12,759 nt of DNA from Nitrospiraceae bacterium (GTDB lineage Bacteria > Nitrospirota > Nitrospiria > Nitrospirales > Nitrospiraceae). The notes below the pieces were generated by a model. The model was not told where the DNA came from. It did not search any database and saw only the letters and a program-made list of their open reading frames with translations. Numbering within the stretch: position 1 is the stretch's first letter; the number at the start of each line of letters is the position of its first letter. The DNA is taken from NCBI GenBank assembly GCA_011391455.1, contig JAABQN010000037.1:1-12759 (forward strand). The letters run 5' to 3'. Positions 11,868 to 12,759 of this stretch are shown in pieces. Made by a program: the position numbers and the translations under genes.

Positions 11868-12759
11868 CTAAGCTTCCGGTCTCATCTCTACATCCAGTAG
11901 CTTGATTTTCCGATGCAGATGACTTCGTTCGATTTTCAGCTCTTCCGCCGTGCGAGAAATGTTCCAATGATGTTCACGGAGCTTTCGCGCGATATAGTCT
12001 TTTTCAAAGGCATTGCGGGCGTCCCTGAGTGAGTCATACGACTGCGTAAAGATGGGATTGGCCGCTGGTGCTACTGACTGGGTTGCCGGCCCACCCGGAC
12101 GAGCCTGTAAGGAGAGGCCTGCTTGGGCTGCTTCGATAACGGGCCCTGGCGCCATGATCATCAATCGCTCGATCAGGTTGCGCAGTTCCCGAATATTCCC
12201 CGGCCAGTCATACTGTTGAAACACCGCCATTGCCTCCGGCGAAATCTCTTTCATCCGTAACCCCTGCTCTTCCGCATGGACCTTCATGAAGTGGCGAACG
12301 AGCAACGGGACGTCTTCTCGACGCTCCCTGAGCGGTGGCACGACGATCGGCACCACGTTGAGCCGGTAGAAGAGGTCATCGCGAAACGTGCCTTTTTCGA
12401 TTTCCTTGATCAAATCCTTATTGGAGGCGGCTAACACCCGAACATCGACCTTCATGAGCTTGGTCCCACCGACACGAGTGAATTGCTGCTCCTGTAGCGC
12501 CCGCAGTACTTTTGCTTGGGTGCTCAGGCTCATATCGGCGATTTCATCGAGAAACAGCGTGCCCCCGTCCGCTTGCTCGAACTGTCCTCGCTTCATCGAT
12601 GTTGCACCGGTGAAGGAGCCCTTTTCGTGTCCGAACAGCTCACTTTCGATCAAGGTCTCCGGGATGGCGGCACAGTTCACCGCGACAAACTGTCGACTGG
12701 CTCGTGCGCTCTGCAGATGGATGGCCCTGGCCACAAGTTCCTTCCCAGTCCCGTTCTCT
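11868..12759 (-). CDS. Sigma54-dependent transcriptional activator, C-terminal part (runs off the window)
   Basis: The visible 296 residues start within the Walker A motif (ENGTGKE at the window edge) and end at a stop at 11868; the N-terminal part lies outside. The AAA+ domain shows ELFGHEKGSFTGA, the sigma54-contact loop in its GSFTGA variant, then Walker B GGTLFLDEI, the sensor region VRVLAASNKDL, FRDDLFYRLNV, and the YDWPGNIRELRN segment. After a Pro/Ala-rich linker, the last 50 residues are a Fis-type helix-turn-helix (NISRTAEELKIERSHLHRKIKLL). This ending is typical of NtrC and especially NtrX regulators, so a receiver domain upstream is expected but not seen. It drives transcription from -24/-12 promoters by ATP hydrolysis. 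Its targets cannot be told from this window. Confidence 0.95.
   Translation of the reverse strand, partial: ENGTGKELVARAIHLQSARASRQFVAVNCAAIPETLIESELFGHEKGSFTGATSMKRGQFEQADGGTLFLDEIADMSLSTQAKVLRALQEQQFTRVGGTKLMKVDVRVLAASNKDLIKEIEKGTFRDDLFYRLNVVPIVVPPLRERREDVPLLVRHFMKVHAEEQGLRMKEISPEAMAVFQQYDWPGNIRELRNLIERLMIMAPGPVIEAAQAGLSLQARPGGPATQSVAPAANPIFTQSYDSLRDARNAFEKDYIARKLREHHWNISRTAEELKIERSHLHRKIKLLDVEMRPEA

Noticed and set aside
11697..11900. Plus-strand frame of 67 codons across the rod hairpin
   Set aside because: No ribosome site, no recognisable protein features, and its sequence is dictated by the stem structure.
1..12759. CRISPR array, transposase or integrase gene
   Set aside because: No regularly spaced repeats and no protein with transposase or recombinase motifs were seen on either strand, so any mobility of the repeat-flanked unit would need enzymes from elsewhere.

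Overview
This 12.8 kb window is a gene-dense bacterial chromosome segment of moderately high G+C. The mix is a tRNA with encoded CCA, purMN, a sigma54 activator, a large cytosolic phosphorelay and many lipoproteins. This, with the style of the lipoproteins and dispersed palindromic repeats, suggests Nitrospira or a relative (Nitrospirota). That placement is an inference from general similarity, not from a marker gene.

Layout. 1-440 (-): the N-terminal 145 codons of a secreted protein of unknown function, divergent from an MFS transporter (610-2013, +). 2027-2908 (-): two lipoprotein genes 18 nt apart, a CsgG-like protein followed by a small lipoprotein. 3031-3542 (+): a clear sigma70 promoter and a YqeY-family gene. 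3556-7563 (+): a four-gene signalling block encoding a receiver protein with a C-terminal CxxC...CxxC module, a receiver-GGDEF diguanylate cyclase, a soluble hybrid histidine kinase with two receivers, and a small stand-alone Hpt protein overlapping it by 4 nt. The block ends in a hairpin terminator. 7584-8069 (+): an RsbRD-N-like sensor-domain protein with its own promoter-like hexamers.

8070-9698 is the accessory-looking part. A lipoprotein gene (8458-9282, -), interrupted by an 11-bp homopolymer, lies between two copies of a palindromic repeat. The copies share 36 identical bp, and the last 12 of these are the 3' end of the neighbouring tRNA-Ala(CGC) gene. 9929-11630 (-) is the overlapping purM-purN pair of de novo purine synthesis. 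11868 to the window end (-) is the C-terminal two thirds of an NtrC/NtrX-type sigma54 activator. The gap between purM and the activator holds a 98-nt rod-like hairpin whose only non-Watson-Crick pairs in the main stem are four G-U pairs in the + sense, plus a small terminator-like hairpin for the - strand.

How the genes may work together. The hybrid kinase has no visible sensor or membrane segment. Its receivers, the separate Hpt protein and the two stand-alone receiver proteins can be read as one multistep phosphorelay with two outputs, c-di-GMP synthesis and the CxxC module. The strongest leads are this relay, the probably phase-variable lipoprotein, the tRNA-end-bearing direct repeats and the rod hairpin.
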